Positions 27,526 through 36,890 of a stretch of DNA of 64,000 nucleotides are shown here, piece by piece; the first letter of the stretch is position 1, and every line of letters begins with the position of its first letter. The translations under genes and the position numbers were made by a program. The DNA is from Rhizobium sp. P40RR-XXII (lineage in GTDB: Bacteria > Pseudomonadota > Alphaproteobacteria > Rhizobiales > Rhizobiaceae): assembly GCF_012641405.1 (NCBI RefSeq), contig NZ_JABAII010000004.1, positions 248,001-312,000 of the forward strand, read 5' to 3'. Under the pieces are notes generated by a model. That model had not been told where the DNA came from. It searched no databases and saw only the letters and a list, made by a program, of their open reading frames with translations.

Positions 27526-27888
27526 TTATTCAGAAGCAGCGGCGGCGGCGTCAGCAGCCTTCTGTGCCTTTTCGGCGGCGCGCTCCTGAGCACGCTTGCC
27601 CGGCTTTGCCTTTTCCGGGTTGTTCTTGGCGTCGCGCGTTGCGATGCCAGCTTCGGCGAGGAAGCGCAGAACGCGGTCGGTCGGCTGCGCGCCGTGATCG
27701 AGCCAATGCTTGATGCGCTCGGCCTTGAGTTCAACGCGCTTGGCATCGTCCTTGGCGAGCATCGGGTTCCAGGAGCCGAGGGTCTCAAGGAAGCGGCCGT
27801 CGCGCGGCGAGCGAGCGTCGGCAACGACAACGTGGTAATACGGACGCTTCTTGGAGCCACCGCGGGCGAGACGAATTTTCAGTGCCAT
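27526..27888 (-). CDS. rpsP: Ribosomal protein bS16
   Basis: 120 residues. The first ~80 match bS16 ([40 protein letters not shown], then [20 protein letters not shown]). The last ~40 form an Ala/Lys/Glu-rich extension absent from the 82-residue E. coli protein. bS16 is an assembly protein of the 30S body. The gene has a clear ribosome binding site (AGGAGA) and is followed by a strong terminator. Confidence 0.96.
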   Translation of the reverse strand: MALKIRLARGGSKKRPYYHVVVADARSPRDGRFLETLGSWNPMLAKDDAKRVELKAERIKHWLDHGAQPTDRVLRFLAEAGIATRDAKNNPEKAKPGKRAQERAAEKAQKAADAAAAASE

Positions 27889-28014
27889 GTTAATTCTCCT
27901 TAGGCTTTTATTGACCGCTTCGTTGTGCGGTATGGTTACGTCGCGCTGCTTTTCTCTTGCTACGTGATCCCTGTCGAAAACGCCCTGCGTCTTTCGGGAT
28001 CATGCAGCCAGGGG

Positions 28015-28317
28015 TTACCCTTTGAAATCGGCAGCGATCTGTTCATGATGCCGGATGACTTCCTTGATGACGAAGTTCAGGAACTTCTCGGCGAAATCCG
28101 GGTCCAGATTGGCGTCCTTTGCCAGGCGGCGCAGGCGTTCGATCTGAAATTCTTCGCGCGTCGGGTCGGCCGGCGGCAAGTCGTACTTGGCCTTCAGCAC
28201 GCCGACCTCTTTGGTGCAGCGGAAGCGTTCGGCCAGCATGTGCACCAGTGCGGCATCGATATTGTCGATCGACTGGCGGTAGTTGCCCAGTTGGGCCTTG
28301 ACGTCTGGATCAATCAT
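28015..28317 (-). CDS. Chorismate mutase (AroQ class)
   Basis: About 100 residues, an all-helical AroQ-type chorismate mutase: YRQSIDNIDAALVHMLAERF, CTKEVGVLKAKYDLP, then EEFQIERLRRLAKDANLDPD and the C-terminal FVIKEVIRHH. It converts chorismate to prephenate for Phe/Tyr synthesis. The start is ATG 28317 or TTG 28326; AAGGA is better spaced from the TTG. It follows ffh by 10-19 bp, so it is probably in the same operon, an arrangement seen in other Rhizobiales. Confidence 0.9.
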   Translation of the reverse strand: MIDPDVKAQLGNYRQSIDNIDAALVHMLAERFRCTKEVGVLKAKYDLPPADPTREEFQIERLRRLAKDANLDPDFAEKFLNFVIKEVIRHHEQIAADFKG

Positions 28318-28335
28318 GGGGGTCAACGATCCTTC

Positions 28336-29904
28336 TCATTTCTTCTTCGGCAAACCGGGAAGCACCGGGAAACCACCGCCGAGGCCCGGTAGCTTGGCGC
28401 CGCTCAGACCTGGCAATCCACCGCCGCTACCGAGGCCCGGCAGGCCGCCCGGACGGCCGAGGCCGGCGGCTTCGGCCTGCTTCTGCAGGGCTTCGAGCTG
28501 CTTGGGGTCCATGTTCGACAGGTCGGGCATGCCGCCCATGCCGCCGCCGAGGCCCATCTTGCCGGCAAGGCCGCCCATCAGTTGCTTCATCATGCCGCCT
28601 TTGCCCTTGCCGCCCATCATCTTCATCATGTCCGCCATCTGGCGGTGCATCTTCAGAAGCTTGTTGATGTCGGAGGCGTCGGTGCCGGAGCCGGCGGCGA
28701 TGCGCTTTTTGCGGGAATGCTTCAGCAGGTCGGGATTGGCGCGCTCGGCCTTGGTCATCGAGGAGATGATGGCGATCTGGCGCTTGAACAGGCGGTCGTC
28801 GAGGCCGGCGGCTGCCATCTTGTCCTTCATGCCGGACATGCCGGGCATCATACCCATGATGCCACCCATCCCGCCCATCTTCTGCATCTGGCCGAGCTGG
28901 TCGGCAAGGTCGTTCAGGTCGAACTTGCCCTTGGCCATCTTGGCGGCCATCGCGGCTGCCTTCTCGGCATCGATGTTCTCGGCAGCCTTCTCGACCAGCG
29001 AAACGATGTCGCCCATGCCAAGAATGCGGTCGGCGATGCGGCGAGGATGGAATTCCTCCAGTTCGCCCATCTTTTCGCCGACACCGATCAGCTTGATCGG
29101 CTTGCCGGTCACGGCGCGCATCGAAAGGGCGGCACCGCCGCGGCCGTCGCCGTCCATGCGGGTCAGCACGAGGCCGGTGATCCCGACGCGCTCATCGAAA
29201 TTGCGGGCAAGGTTAACGGCGTCCTGACCGGTCAAGCTATCGGCGACCAGCAGGATTTCGTGCGGATTGGACTTCTTCTTGATATCCGCCATCTCGACCA
29301 TGAGCGGCTCGTCGATATGCGTACGGCCGGCGGTGTCGAGGATGACGATGTCATGGCCGCCGAGCTTGGCGGCCTGCACGGCGCGCGCGGCGATATCGGT
29401 CGGCGACTGGCCGGCGATGACAGGCAGCGTATCGACGCCCGTCTGCACGCCAAGCTGGCGCAACTGCTCCTGTGCGGCAGGACGGCGCGTATCGAGCGAG
29501 GCCATCAGGACCTTCCTGCGGTCGCGGCTCGTCATGCGGCTGGCGATCTTCGCCGTGGTCGTCGTCTTACCGGAGCCCTGCAGACCCACCATCATGACGA
29601 CGACCGGGGCCGGCGCGTTGAGATCGATGCCGACGCCTTCGCCGCCGAGCATCTCGATCAGCTCGTCATGGACGATCTTGACGACCATCTGCCCCGGCTT
29701 GATCGACTTCAGGATTTCGGCGCCGACGGCCTTTTCGCGAACGCGATCGGTAAAGGAGCGAACCACATCCAGCGCCACGTCGGCTTCCAAAAGCGCGCGG
29801 CGAACCTCGCGAAGTGCTGCGGAAACATCAGCTTCCGAAAGCGCGCCGCGGCCAGTCAGTCCATTCAGAATGGAACCAAGACGGTCCTGGAGGTTTTCAA
29901 ACAT
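28336..29904 (-). CDS. ffh: Signal recognition particle GTPase Ffh
   Basis: 522-residue SRP54 protein: N domain (MFENLQDRLGSILNGLTGRG), G domain with GLQGSGKTTTTAKIA (P loop), DTAGRTHIDEPLM and TRMDGDGRGGAALSM, then the Met-rich M domain (~300-430), which binds signal peptides and 4.5S RNA. The C-terminus adds a Gly/Pro/Leu-rich stretch (GLPGLG repeats) longer than in E. coli Ffh. The ATG at 29904 is preceded by GGAAGAA. With FtsY, also encoded in this window, it targets membrane proteins to SecYEG. Confidence 0.97.
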   Translation of the reverse strand: MFENLQDRLGSILNGLTGRGALSEADVSAALREVRRALLEADVALDVVRSFTDRVREKAVGAEILKSIKPGQMVVKIVHDELIEMLGGEGVGIDLNAPAPVVVMMVGLQGSGKTTTTAKIASRMTSRDRRKVLMASLDTRRPAAQEQLRQLGVQTGVDTLPVIAGQSPTDIAARAVQAAKLGGHDIVILDTAGRTHIDEPLMVEMADIKKKSNPHEILLVADSLTGQDAVNLARNFDERVGITGLVLTRMDGDGRGGAALSMRAVTGKPIKLIGVGEKMGELEEFHPRRIADRILGMGDIVSLVEKAAENIDAEKAAAMAAKMAKGKFDLNDLADQLGQMQKMGGMGGIMGMMPGMSGMKDKMAAAGLDDRLFKRQIAIISSMTKAERANPDLLKHSRKKRIAAGSGTDASDINKLLKMHRQMADMMKMMGGKGKGGMMKQLMGGLAGKMGLGGGMGGMPDLSNMDPKQLEALQKQAEAAGLGRPGGLPGLGSGGGLPGLSGAKLPGLGGGFPVLPGLPKKK

Positions 29905-30279
29905 CAATTCTTCCTTATCGATCGCTCGGGATTTGGACTTGGCGCAACTGCGCGGTTCCTCGCCCGAAAACGTCGTGCTTTTCCATGACGAAAACAAGAC
30001 GCAAAGCCAAAAAGCACCCGAGGGCGCGTCGCGCTGTCGGGTGTTGACCTCCGGGATCTCTTTATACCTTTATGGGTCCCGGTCGGTGGCTCGGAGGCTT
30101 GTGCTCGTCGCAGATTGCGGGCGATAAACAGGAAAAGGCCGCCAAAGTCAACCCAAGGCGGTCGAAATGCCTGAAATGCGCCGATGACATCGCTGTATCA
30201 ATGTCGTTTTGACCGTACCATCCTATTCCAATTGTTGTATCGATCCCCACCATCAAGCGATTCCCCGAGACAGTTTCGA
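29905..30279. other. Intergenic region between ffh and a divergent hypothetical gene
   Basis: 375 bp without a supported gene. It must hold the ffh promoter (minus strand) and that of the divergent hypothetical gene; TTGACC at ~30208 is a possible -35 element on the plus strand but no convincing -10 is spaced from it. I see no RNA gene or strong hairpin. Confidence 0.5.
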
Positions 30280-31269
30280 ATGAATGATGCAGCCCTGACC
30301 GATCTTCTCGCCGCCTGCCGTGCTTACGCCGGCGGTCGTGTCGACGCGCAATTCAATGCGGCGGCGCAGGCCTTCTATGCGAGCGCCATTGCGCAGCCGA
30401 AGATCATGGCGCGGGCGGCGCGTGAGCTCAGCCGTCTGCCGCCGCCGGGTGCCGCGATCCTCGCCAATATGCTCGGCACCATCGTCGAAAAAGGTGGGGC
30501 GGTGGAGCGCAGCGGCGCCGCCGTGTGGGAACTCTACATGGCCTGGCTGCCGCAGATCCATCGCGGCTTTGCCGGCCGCAAGGAGCTGAGCCCGCGGCAA
30601 AGGCAGCTGCTCGATGCCTTCCAGCTGCTCGGCCAATCGGCGGTATCGCATCTTGCCGCCATGCCGCGGGAACGCAAGCTCGCCGCCGGCAACGAAGCGC
30701 TGATGGCGCAGCTTGCCGAGCTGCAGGATTATACGCCGGGCGCGGCCTGGGTTCGTCACATGCTTCTAAGCCGAAGCGACGCCTTGCTCGTGCTGCATCT
30801 GCCGAGCCGTCAGGGCTTTCGTCTGCGCTACGACAATATCGTCAATTGCTTTCATTTGTTCACGCTCATCCAGGCGGCATTCGGCCAGCGGCTCGCCGGC
30901 GGCCGCGCGCCCAACAGGTTCATCATCGACATGGCGCGCTGCGTGACCGTGGCCGAAGAGGGCAATGACGAGCCCTGGTGGCGCTACGAGACGGTACGCC
31001 CGGATGAGACGGGCCTTGTGGAGATTTCCGGCGAGGCCTCCGTCGAGACGATTGCCCGCATCGATGGCCGGCAGGTCATCCTGCTTTCGCGTGCCGCCGA
31101 AGGTGCTGCGCTGTGGGATACGAGCTTTTTCACGCCGCAGCTTTTCGCCATGCCGGCGAACGTCGTGCTCGAGGAGACGCTGACGGCGCGTGAGGCCGAG
31201 GAGTGGCTCGCCAGGATCGGCTTGCCGGCCGGCGAGGCGACAAGCGCGCAGGGGGCGGATAAGCCATGA
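30280..31269 (+). CDS. Hypothetical protein of unknown function, coupled to an MBL-fold hydrolase
   Basis: 329-residue soluble protein that I do not recognise. The first ~140 residues look all-helical (AACRAYAGGRVDAQFNAAAQ, LSPRQRQLLDAFQLLGQ). The rest is mixed alpha/beta (SDALLVLHLPSRQGFRLRYD, EPWWRYETVRPDETGLVEIS), ending in a short polar tail. No signal peptide or membrane helix is seen. Its TGA overlaps the ATG of the next gene (ATGA, 31266-31269), so the two products are probably made in a fixed ratio and may act together. The ATG at 30280 lacks a strong ribosome binding site. Confidence 0.8.
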   Translation: MNDAALTDLLAACRAYAGGRVDAQFNAAAQAFYASAIAQPKIMARAARELSRLPPPGAAILANMLGTIVEKGGAVERSGAAVWELYMAWLPQIHRGFAGRKELSPRQRQLLDAFQLLGQSAVSHLAAMPRERKLAAGNEALMAQLAELQDYTPGAAWVRHMLLSRSDALLVLHLPSRQGFRLRYDNIVNCFHLFTLIQAAFGQRLAGGRAPNRFIIDMARCVTVAEEGNDEPWWRYETVRPDETGLVEISGEASVETIARIDGRQVILLSRAAEGAALWDTSFFTPQLFAMPANVVLEETLTAREAEEWLARIGLPAGEATSAQGADKP

Positions 31270-32279
31270 CGAGCTCATCCGGCTCAGCCAGGAAGAACCC
31301 CTATTATCAGGGGCCGGTTTCCGATCATTTCGACGGCGCGCGCTTCTTCAATCCTGGTGGCGTCGAACCGGGCGGTGCGTTCGATCTTTTGCGCTGGCAG
31401 TTCGGCGGCGGCCGGGTGCGCTGGCCCAATCCCGTCATCAGCACCTTTCCTCCAGCCAAGCCCGACCGGCATGTGTTTGGCGACCAAATGCGGGTGACCA
31501 TGGTCGGGCATGCATCGATGCTGGTGCAGATTGCCGGGCTGAACATCCTGACGGATCCGGTCTGGTCGGAGCGGGTCAGCCCTTTCCGGTTCGTCGGGCC
31601 GAAGCGCGTGGTGCCGCCCGGCATTCGGTTCGAGGACCTGCCGCATATCGACCTCGTGCTGGTGACGCATAATCACTATGACCACCTCGATCTCGTCACT
31701 CTTGCGCGCCTGCAGCAGGCGCACCGGCCTGACATCGTGACGCCGCTCGGCAACGATACGATCATTCGCCGTGCTGTTCCAGACGCCGACATCACTGTGG
31801 TCGATTGGGGCGATCGCGTCGCCGTCAAAGCAGTAACAATCGATGTCGAGCCGTGTCATCACTGGTCGGCGCGTGGCATGGGCGACCGGCGCATGGCGCT
31901 CTGGGCTGCATTCGTGCTCACCACGCCAGCGGGCAAGATCTATCATGTCGGCGATACCGGCTTTCACGATGGCATCAATTACGAGGCGGCCGCCCGCAAG
32001 CATGGCGGCTTCCGCCTCGCGATCCTGCCCTTCGGCGCCTATGAACCGCGCTGGTTCATGAAGGGCCAGCATCAGAATCCGGAAGAAGCCGTGAAGGGCA
32101 TGAAACTTTGCAACGCTGCCTACGCCGCCGGTCATCACTTCGCGACGTTCCAGCTGACGGACGAGGGCATCGATTCGCCCGTTCAGGCGCTGGATGTAAC
32201 GTTGAAGGCCGAAGGCGTGGACCCGGATCGGTTTCGGCCGCTGAGGGCAGGCGAAGTCTTTGACGTGCCCGAGGTCTAA
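31266..32279 (+). CDS. MBL-fold metallo-hydrolase (NAPE-PLD / UlaG-like)
   Basis: 337-residue metallo-beta-lactamase-fold protein. Zinc ligands are visible in THNHYDHLD (HxHxDH), CHHWSARGM and GDTGFHDG, with the late His in AAGHHFATF. The N-terminal FFNPGG and VGHASMLVQIAGLNILTDP segments match the family that includes N-acyl-phosphatidylethanolamine phospholipase D and related lipid hydrolases. No signal peptide. The substrate is unknown. It overlaps the preceding unknown gene by four bases (ATGA), indicating translational coupling. Confidence 0.88.
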   Translation: MTSSSGSARKNPYYQGPVSDHFDGARFFNPGGVEPGGAFDLLRWQFGGGRVRWPNPVISTFPPAKPDRHVFGDQMRVTMVGHASMLVQIAGLNILTDPVWSERVSPFRFVGPKRVVPPGIRFEDLPHIDLVLVTHNHYDHLDLVTLARLQQAHRPDIVTPLGNDTIIRRAVPDADITVVDWGDRVAVKAVTIDVEPCHHWSARGMGDRRMALWAAFVLTTPAGKIYHVGDTGFHDGINYEAAARKHGGFRLAILPFGAYEPRWFMKGQHQNPEEAVKGMKLCNAAYAAGHHFATFQLTDEGIDSPVQALDVTLKAEGVDPDRFRPLRAGEVFDVPEV

Positions 32280-32303
32280 GCGTTGGCGTCTGGGCCGAAG
32301 GTT

Positions 32304-32325
32304 CCTTCTCCCCACGAGGAGAAGG
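32304..32325. repeat. CCTTCTCC palindrome, copy 1
   Basis: CCTTCTCC-CCACGA-GGAGAAGG, 24 bp after the MBL gene. Related palindromes occur at 38448-38469 and 40885-40906. It could act as an mRNA end. Confidence 0.65.
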
Positions 32326-32353
32326 AGCTGTCCGTTTCGCGGGTTGCCGTGCC

Positions 32354-32797
32354 TTACTGGTTGATTTCAGGCTCGACGAGCTTTGCTAGATTGCGCAGTG
32401 ATTCCTGCCAGCCGAGATAGCAGGCTTCCGGCGGAATGACATCGGGCACGCCGGCCTGGGTGATGTTGACCTCGGTTCCGACGAGGACCTTCTTCAACGT
32501 CACGGTCACTTCCATTTCGCCCGGCAGGTTGGGATCGTCGAACTTGTCGGTGTAACGTACCAGCTCGCCGGGAACGAGCTCGCGAAATTCACCGCCGAAG
32601 GCATGGCTTCCGCCCGTCGTGAAGTTGCGGAACGACATTCTGAACGTGCCGCCGACGCTCGGCTCCAAATGATGCACGGTGCAGGCAAAACCGTTCGGCG
32701 GCAGCCACTTAGCGAGCGCGTCCGCCTCGATGAATGCGCGATAGACCTTCTCCGGGCTGGTGGCCAGGACGCGGTGCAGGCGTATGGTATTCGGCAT
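32354..32797 (-). CDS. SRPBCC (AHSA1-like) protein
   Basis: 147-residue single-domain START-like protein: IRLHRVLATSPEKVYRAFIE, WLPPNGFACTVHHLEPSVGG, and the C-terminal CYLGWQESLRNLAKLVEPEI. The AHSA1/YndB group has a hydrophobic cavity; ligands and functions are mostly unknown. The gene stands alone on the minus strand and ends near a repeat palindrome. A leaderless-looking upstream region (32798-33171) contains only repeat debris and the promoters. Confidence 0.87.
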   Translation of the reverse strand: MPNTIRLHRVLATSPEKVYRAFIEADALAKWLPPNGFACTVHHLEPSVGGTFRMSFRNFTTGGSHAFGGEFRELVPGELVRYTDKFDDPNLPGEMEVTVTLKKVLVGTEVNITQAGVPDVIPPEACYLGWQESLRNLAKLVEPEINQ

Positions 32798-32951
32798 GGT
32801 GATAATCCTTATGGTTTGACGGAGTGGACGAGCCTAGGACGTGCAAGATTTCCGTGATCCGACATCGGGAATGATTTTTTCTCAGAATAGATTGCGTCAA
32901 GGCTTTTCGATAAGATTATATCGAGAGATTCAACTGAAAGACGGGCCACCC

Positions 32952-33054
32952 GCCTTGCGGTTCGAGACGGCCCTGTGGGTCTCCTCACCATGAAGGCTAC
33001 CTCCCTCACCTGGCTCGCAACTCACTCCGTCCTTATCCTGAGCCTGTCGAAGGA
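32952..33054. repeat. Truncated mosaic repeat and REP-like sequence
   Basis: GCCTTGCGGTTCGAGAC ... CCTCACCATGA resembles the left half of the nested element at 38234-38430 (CCTCGTGGTTCGAGGC ... CACCTCACCATGA). It is followed by TCCTTATCCTGAGCCTGTCG at 33030-33049 (then AAGGA), a common bacterial REP-like motif. The element fills the gap before dapF. Confidence 0.55.
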
Positions 33055-33171
33055 TTGCGGCGGCCCGGATGGCTCCGGCCAATCGTGAAAGGTGCCGTCC
33101 TTCACGTCCCACTGGTAATTCCCCCGCAATTCCGCCATATACAGCTCGAAAACACTGACGGACATAGCATC

Positions 33172-34077
33172 ATGAGCAATACGGTCGAATTCGCGAGGAT
33201 GAACGGGCTTGGAAACAAGATCCTGGTCGTCGACATGCGCGGCCGCAGGGACGTGGTGACGGCGGCGGCGGCGATTGCGCTCAATGCCGATCCAGCCACC
33301 CAATTCGACCAGATCATGGCAATCCACGATCCGAAGGTTGAGGGCACTGATGCCTGGATCGATATCCTGAACTGCGACGGCACGAAGGCGCAGGCCTGCG
33401 GCAACGGCACGCGCTGCGTCGTGCAGGCGCTGGCTGCCGAAACCGGCAAGAAGGCCTTCACCTTCCAGACCGTTGCCGGCATTCTGAATGCCAGGGAGCA
33501 TGAGGACGGCACGATCTCAGTCGATATGGGTACACCCGTCTTTGCCTCGGACAAGATTCCGCTTGCCGAGGAATTTGCCGACACCAGCCGTATCGAGCTG
33601 CAGATCGGGCCGATCGACAATCCGGTCCTGCATTCGCCCTCTGTGATGTCGATGGGCAATCCGCATGCGATCTTCTGGGTCGACAAGGACCCGATGTCCT
33701 TCGATCTCGATCGGTTCGGTCCGCTGCTTGAAAACCATCCGATGTTTCCCGAACGCGCCAATATCACGTTGGCGCAGCTGCTTTCGCCGTCGTCGCTGCG
33801 TACCCGCACCTGGGAACGCGGTGCCGGCTTGACGCTTGCCTGCGGTTCGGCCGCCTGTGCCGCTGCCGTCAGCGCCGCGCGCACCGGCCGCACCGGCCGC
33901 AAGGTAACGATCGAGGTCGCCTCGGCGCCTGCTCCAGGCAAGCTCACCATCGAATGGCTTGAGAGCAACGACCATGTCGTCATGACCGGGCCCGCCGAAT
34001 GGGAATGGTCCGGCACGGTCGATCCGGTCACGGGCAGCTTCTCGCGCGACCAGGAGCAGGGAGCTCAGGCGCGGTGA
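33172..34077 (+). CDS. dapF: Diaminopimelate epimerase
   Basis: 301-residue enzyme converting LL- to meso-diaminopimelate for lysine and peptidoglycan. The two catalytic cysteines are in ACGNGTRCV (first half) and [11 protein letters not shown] (second half), and [12 protein letters not shown] opens the fold. The ATG at 33172 fits the family start; longer upstream frames run through repeat DNA. Its stop overlaps the GTG start of mtaB by four bases (34074-34077), so the two are translationally coupled. Confidence 0.95.
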   Translation: MSNTVEFARMNGLGNKILVVDMRGRRDVVTAAAAIALNADPATQFDQIMAIHDPKVEGTDAWIDILNCDGTKAQACGNGTRCVVQALAAETGKKAFTFQTVAGILNAREHEDGTISVDMGTPVFASDKIPLAEEFADTSRIELQIGPIDNPVLHSPSVMSMGNPHAIFWVDKDPMSFDLDRFGPLLENHPMFPERANITLAQLLSPSSLRTRTWERGAGLTLACGSAACAAAVSAARTGRTGRKVTIEVASAPAPGKLTIEWLESNDHVVMTGPAEWEWSGTVDPVTGSFSRDQEQGAQAR

Positions 34078-35348
34078 GCGGGGTCGAGGTCATTACCTTC
34101 GGCTGTCGTCTCAATACCTATGAATCCGAAGTGATGAGGGCCGAGGCAGAGAAAGCCGGACTCAACAACGCCATCCTGGTCAATACCTGCGCCGTGACGG
34201 GCGAGGCCGTGCGCCAGGCGCGGCAGGCGATCCGCCGCGCGCGCCGCGACAATCCGCATGCCCGCATCATCGTGACAGGCTGTGCCGCGCAGACGGAGAA
34301 GCAGACCTTTGCCGAAATGGCCGAAGTGGATGCCGTGCTCGGCAACGAGGAAAAGCTGAAAAGCGCCTCCTATCGCGCGCTGCCGGATTTTGGCGTTTCG
34401 GCGGAAGAGAAGCTGCGGGTCAACGACATCATGAGTGTGAGGGCGACCGCGCCGCAGATGATCCGCCATATCGATGGTCATGTTCGCGCTTTCATCCAGG
34501 TGCAGAACGGCTGTGACCATCGCTGCACCTTCTGTATCATTCCCTATGGCCGCGGCAATTCGCGCTCGGTGCCGATGGGTGCCGTCGTCGAACAGGCGCG
34601 CAATCTGGTCGAGAGCGGCTATTGCGAGATCGTGCTGACCGGCGTCGATGCCACGAGCTACGGCGCCGACCTGCCGGGAACGCCGACGCTCGGCCTGCTT
34701 GCCAAGACGCTGCTGAAGCAGATTCCGGAGATCCGCAGGCTGCGGCTTTCCTCGATCGATAGCATCGAGGCCGACCAGCATCTGATGGACCTGATCGCCG
34801 ACGAGCCGCGTTTCATGCCGCATCTGCATCTCTCGCTGCAGCATGGCGACGACATGATCCTCAAGCGGATGAAGCGGCGGCACTCGCGCGCCGATGCCAT
34901 CCGTTTCATCGAGGATGTGCGACGGCTGCGCCCCGAGACGAGCTTCGGCGCCGATATGATCGCCGGCTTTCCCACAGAGACAGAAGAAATGTTTGCAAAT
35001 GCCGTTGGCCTGGCACAGGAAGCCGGCATCGCGCATCTGCACGTCTTCCCTTATAGCGCGCGCCCCGGCACGCCCGCTGCCCGCATGCCGCAGCTCGACC
35101 GCAGCCTAGTCAAGGAACGCGCCGCCGGCCTGCGCGAGGCCGGGCAAAGATTGCACCAGACCCATCTCAACGGCATGGTTGGAACACGGCAATGGCTGCT
35201 TGTGGAGAATAACGGGCTGGCGCATACCGAAAACTTCACTTTTGTCGCCGCCCCCGGCCTTCGCCCGCGCGACCTTGTGCAGGTCGCAATCACCGGCCAC
35301 AATGGCAAGCACCTCGACATGCAACTTCTGGCCGCCGACGCGGCCTAA
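34074..35348 (+). CDS. mtaB: tRNA t6A37 methylthiotransferase MtaB
   Basis: 424-residue radical-SAM methylthiotransferase. Three N-terminal cluster cysteines lie in [17 protein letters not shown] and TGCAAQ, the radical-SAM motif is CDHRCTFC, and a C-terminal TRAM-like stretch follows. The CRLN motif points to the MtaB (YqeV) branch, which converts t6A to ms2t6A at position 37 of tRNAs reading ANN codons, rather than MiaB. The start is GTG at 34074, overlapping dapF. ftsY follows 18 bp later, so dapF-mtaB-ftsY-yciB-DUF2585 may form one transcription unit. Confidence 0.92.
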   Translation: MSGVEVITFGCRLNTYESEVMRAEAEKAGLNNAILVNTCAVTGEAVRQARQAIRRARRDNPHARIIVTGCAAQTEKQTFAEMAEVDAVLGNEEKLKSASYRALPDFGVSAEEKLRVNDIMSVRATAPQMIRHIDGHVRAFIQVQNGCDHRCTFCIIPYGRGNSRSVPMGAVVEQARNLVESGYCEIVLTGVDATSYGADLPGTPTLGLLAKTLLKQIPEIRRLRLSSIDSIEADQHLMDLIADEPRFMPHLHLSLQHGDDMILKRMKRRHSRADAIRFIEDVRRLRPETSFGADMIAGFPTETEEMFANAVGLAQEAGIAHLHVFPYSARPGTPAARMPQLDRSLVKERAAGLREAGQRLHQTHLNGMVGTRQWLLVENNGLAHTENFTFVAAPGLRPRDLVQVAITGHNGKHLDMQLLAADAA

Positions 35349-35366
35349 TGCTTCAACGGATACTTC

Positions 35367-36890
35367 ATGGCGCTCGGTTTCATCAAAAAAGTCTTCACCT
35401 TCGGCCGCGAAAAGCCGGCCGAGGAGCAGGCGCCTGTAGAGGATTTGGCTAGGGTTGAGGTGCCTGTTGTCGAGCAGGAGGCGTCGCTTACTGTAGATGT
35501 TTCGCCGGCTACTGAGCCTGCCGAGCCCGTGCCACCCCCCTCTGTCCCTCCGGCCGATCTCCCCCACGAGGGGGGAGATCGGCTGGAGGATGCGGCGCTG
35601 GCTGAGCAAGGGCAAATTGCTGAAGAGTCTGCAGAGGAAGCAGTTTCTCGAGAACCTGAGCCTGAGCCGCGAGAGCAGTCTGAGGAAGCTCAGGCAATCG
35701 AGGCGGAGCAATCGACTGATACTGAAGCCGATGTAGTGTCGGAGGAAACCTCGTCTGAATCGATCTCCCCCCGCGTGGGGGAGATGTCCGACAGGACAGA
35801 GGGAGGTGACGAAGCCTCGGCAAGCTCGGAACCTTCGTCGAAAGACTCCGAACCCTCCTCTGAAACCACCGATATCCAAGCTGCAGCCCCCAACCTCCCC
35901 AAGGGCTTCTCCACCGCCGTCTCTGCGCCGGCACTCGTCCCCGAAGCCCCGAAGCAGAAGCTTTCCTGGTTCCAGCGTCTGCGCGCCGGGCTCGCGCGCA
36001 CTTCGTCGCAGCTGACCGGCCAGATCACGGCACTCTTCACCAAGCGCAAGCTCGACGATCAGACGCTGCAGGATCTGGAGGATCTGCTCATTCAGGCCGA
36101 TCTCGGCGTCGAGACGGCGATGCGCGTCACCGATACGCTCGCCTCCGAACGCTACGGTAAGGATGTTACCGGCGAAGACGTCACGCGCATCATGGCGCAG
36201 GAGATCGCCAAGGTGTTGACGCCGGTCGCCAAGCCCCTGCAGCTCGATCTCAGCCACAAGCCGCACGTCATTCTCGTGGTCGGCGTCAACGGCACCGGCA
36301 AGACGACGACGATCGGCAAGCTTGCGGCGAAGCTGTCCGGCGCCGGGCTGAAGGTCATGGTTGCCGCCGGCGATACCTTCCGCGCCGCCGCCATCGAGCA
36401 GCTGAAGATTTGGGCCGATCGTACCAAGTCGGAATTCATAGGCACGAAACTCGGCGCCGATGCCGCCGGCCTCGCTTTCGATGCCTTCCAGCAGGCCAAG
36501 GCCAACAAGAGCGACGTCTTGATCATCGATACCGCCGGCCGCCTGCAGAACAAGGCGGAGCTTATGGCCGAGCTTGAGAAGATCGTGCGCGTGCTCGGCA
36601 AGCTCGACCCGGATGCACCGCATACCGTGCTGCAGACGCTTGACGCGACCACGGGCCAGAACGCGCTGAATCAGGTGGAAATCTTCCGCAATGTTGCCGG
36701 CGTCAACGGGCTGATCATGACCAAGCTCGACGGCACGGCGCGCGGCGGCATTCTCGTCGCCATCTCGGCCAAGCATAAGCTGCCGGTCTATTTCATTGGC
36801 GTCGGCGAGGGTGTAGATGATCTCGAGCCGTTCGAGGCCGAGGATTTTGCACATGCCATCGCCGGTACGGGGGCTGCAAACAGCCAATGA
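35367..36890 (+). CDS. ftsY: SRP receptor FtsY with repeat-derived inserts in the acidic N-region
   Basis: 507-residue SRP receptor. An amphipathic start ([16 protein letters not shown]) and a long acidic, Pro/Ser-rich region (~17-190) precede the NG domain (~195-507): P loop [10 protein letters not shown] (~306-315), [22 protein letters not shown]. It docks SRP-bound ribosomes at SecYEG. Two stretches of the acidic region (residues ~57-72 and ~132-147, including [14 protein letters not shown]) are encoded by copies of an intergenic palindromic repeat that also occurs between ccmA and ccmB. Both copies preserve the frame. The last bases overlap yciB (ATGA). Confidence 0.95.
   Translation: MALGFIKKVFTFGREKPAEEQAPVEDLARVEVPVVEQEASLTVDVSPATEPAEPVPPPSVPPADLPHEGGDRLEDAALAEQGQIAEESAEEAVSREPEPEPREQSEEAQAIEAEQSTDTEADVVSEETSSESISPRVGEMSDRTEGGDEASASSEPSSKDSEPSSETTDIQAAAPNLPKGFSTAVSAPALVPEAPKQKLSWFQRLRAGLARTSSQLTGQITALFTKRKLDDQTLQDLEDLLIQADLGVETAMRVTDTLASERYGKDVTGEDVTRIMAQEIAKVLTPVAKPLQLDLSHKPHVILVVGVNGTGKTTTIGKLAAKLSGAGLKVMVAAGDTFRAAAIEQLKIWADRTKSEFIGTKLGADAAGLAFDAFQQAKANKSDVLIIDTAGRLQNKAELMAELEKIVRVLGKLDPDAPHTVLQTLDATTGQNALNQVEIFRNVAGVNGLIMTKLDGTARGGILVAISAKHKLPVYFIGVGEGVDDLEPFEAEDFAHAIAGTGAANSQ
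35535..35582 (-). repeat. CTCCCCC hairpin element inside ftsY, copy A
   Basis: A reverse-orientation copy: CCGATCTCCCCC-ACGAG-GGGGGAGATCGG (35554-35582, 12-bp stem) with a degenerate CTCTGTCCC arm to its left. It is translated within ftsY as part of [16 protein letters not shown]. Confidence 0.85.
35762..35806 (+). repeat. CTCCCCC hairpin element inside ftsY, copy B
   Basis: Forward copy: ATCTCCCCC-CGCGT-GGGGGAGAT (35763-35785) followed by TGTCC-GACA-GGACA and GAGGGAGG. The right flank (GACGAAGCCTCGGCAAGCTC) also resembles that of the intergenic copy at 41135, so the shared sequence may run to ~35831. Confidence 0.85.

Noticed and set aside
29905..30279. 4.5S or other RNA gene next to ffh
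   Set aside because: No characteristic GGAA tetraloop hairpin or T-run-ended hairpin was found in the gap.
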